Shown here: piece after piece, positions 15,954-16,473 of the stretch
Numbering within the stretch: position 1 is the first letter of the stretch
Layout: each line of letters opens with the position of its first letter
Source of the DNA: Ectocarpus siliculosus
Taxonomy: Eukaryota > Sar > Phaeophyceae > Ectocarpales > Ectocarpaceae
Length of the DNA stretch: 16,473 nucleotides
Direction: 5' to 3'
Assembly: GCA_000310025.1 (NCBI GenBank)
Contig: FN649737.1
Span: 1,785,565-1,802,037 of the forward strand
The notes under the pieces: model-generated
What the model saw: the letters and a program-made list of their open reading frames with translations, nothing else
Database searches by the model: none
Told to the model about the DNA's origin: nothing
Translations under genes and position numbers: made by a program

Positions 15954-16473
15954 CGATGACGTGGTTTTGTGGTCTGCGGGCATCCGGTTGAGGTGCCTGT
16001 CCTTCCGCGCTGCCTCTGGTGGTTTGCTCTCACGAGGTTTGCGGAACAGCACGCACTCGGGATATACATAGTCTATGCATGGCCTGGATTCACGTCGCCG
16101 CGCATGGCCGCACGCCTATCGGATTGCATCTATCTATGTACCCCGCGGCCGCGGGTTGCCTGCCATACATCTTTCGAAGTTTTGAAATTTGTTTCTCCAT
16201 GTGGTCGCATCTCATTTCCGAGGGTAAACTAGTCAGTGCAAAACAAAGAACAAATAACTGACCCCCGAACAGGCGCATTTGCCTTGTCGCTGGTCACTGT
16301 TTTACGCGACTTGGTGAACGCTTTTCTGGGCTGCTGTTGTGCTTCACTCTCACGAGGGTCGGTGCACAGCATGCACTCGGGGTATTCTATGGCGTCGATC
16401 CATGTACTCCACGCGCTACCGTAGGTCGCAACTTCTATCTGCCTTCCGCCGCTGGCGACATGCCACACTATTT
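15954..16473. other. Unassigned right end with a diverged repeat pair
   Basis: No gene is supported. CTCTCACGAGG ... CAGCACGCACTCGGG at 16029-16062 recurs as CTCTCACGAGG ... CAGCATGCACTCGGG at 16349-16382, period 320, with similarity extending about 25 bases upstream. The 14-bp palindrome CCCGCGGCCGCGGG sits at 16142-16155. Confidence 0.5.

Noticed and set aside
1-16473. CRISPR arrays, rRNA genes, bacterial operons
   Set aside because: No regularly spaced direct repeats with unique spacers, no rRNA-like cores, and the gene content is eukaryotic.

Overview
The window looks like a retrotransposon-dense stretch of a eukaryotic nuclear genome. It holds several Ty1/copia (Pseudoviridae-type) polyproteins, LTRs, and short introns of about 95-115 nt with GT..AG borders. 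There are no bacterial-style operons or ribosome binding sites. The copia types, the CAG-encoded glutamine runs in gag, the mixed GC content and the compact introns would suit an alga such as a brown or red seaweed, but no host gene is diagnostic and the species is not determined.

Layout. (1) 1-649: a short open exon-like stretch (22-222, +) followed by AATAAA-bearing 3'-UTR-like sequence. (2) 650-4475: copia element A on the + strand. It has lost gag and protease in this window but keeps the gag-pre-integrase zinc region, integrase, reverse transcriptase and RNase H. Three frame breaks and a substituted catalytic Asp mark it as dead. It ends in a polypurine tract and a 3' LTR (4043-4475). 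(3) 4476-8403: copia element B on the - strand, with LTR, gag (+1 frame break), zinc knuckle, protease and integrase. The integrase stops mid-motif exactly where element A's LTR ends, so A is nested in B. (4) 8404-12511: a second, internally deleted unit on the - strand. It carries a near-identical LTR plus leader (12098-12512), a 33-codon gag stub, about 630 bp of unassigned sequence, then RT and RNase H with a single in-frame stop. The LTR at 8158-8403 has a polypurine-like tract on one side and a leader plus gag on the other, so the two units share it in tandem. (5) 12513-12623 (-): a Gly/Pro-rich gag-like N-terminus cut by the LTR. (6) 12782-12973: nine small hairpins with compensatory stem changes and a common six-base loop. 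(7) 13208-13932 (+): the 3' end of a host-like gene with a tandemly duplicated exon-plus-intron unit and a terminal exon. (8) 13933-15319: non-coding, with a cluster of CTGATCATTT decamers, microsatellite sequence and a T12-GGCGC-A11 dyad. (9) 15320-16473: a Pro/Ala-rich coding stretch, apparently broken or spliced, a probable 114-nt intron, and a diverged repeat pair.

How it fits together. In B, gag, protease and integrase are in the left unit and RT-RNase H are in the right unit, so neither unit is complete. A interrupts the left unit. The host-type sequence to the right of 12512 is the least explained part. It contains the two observations I rate highest: the covarying hairpin array and the duplicated phase 1-1 exon.
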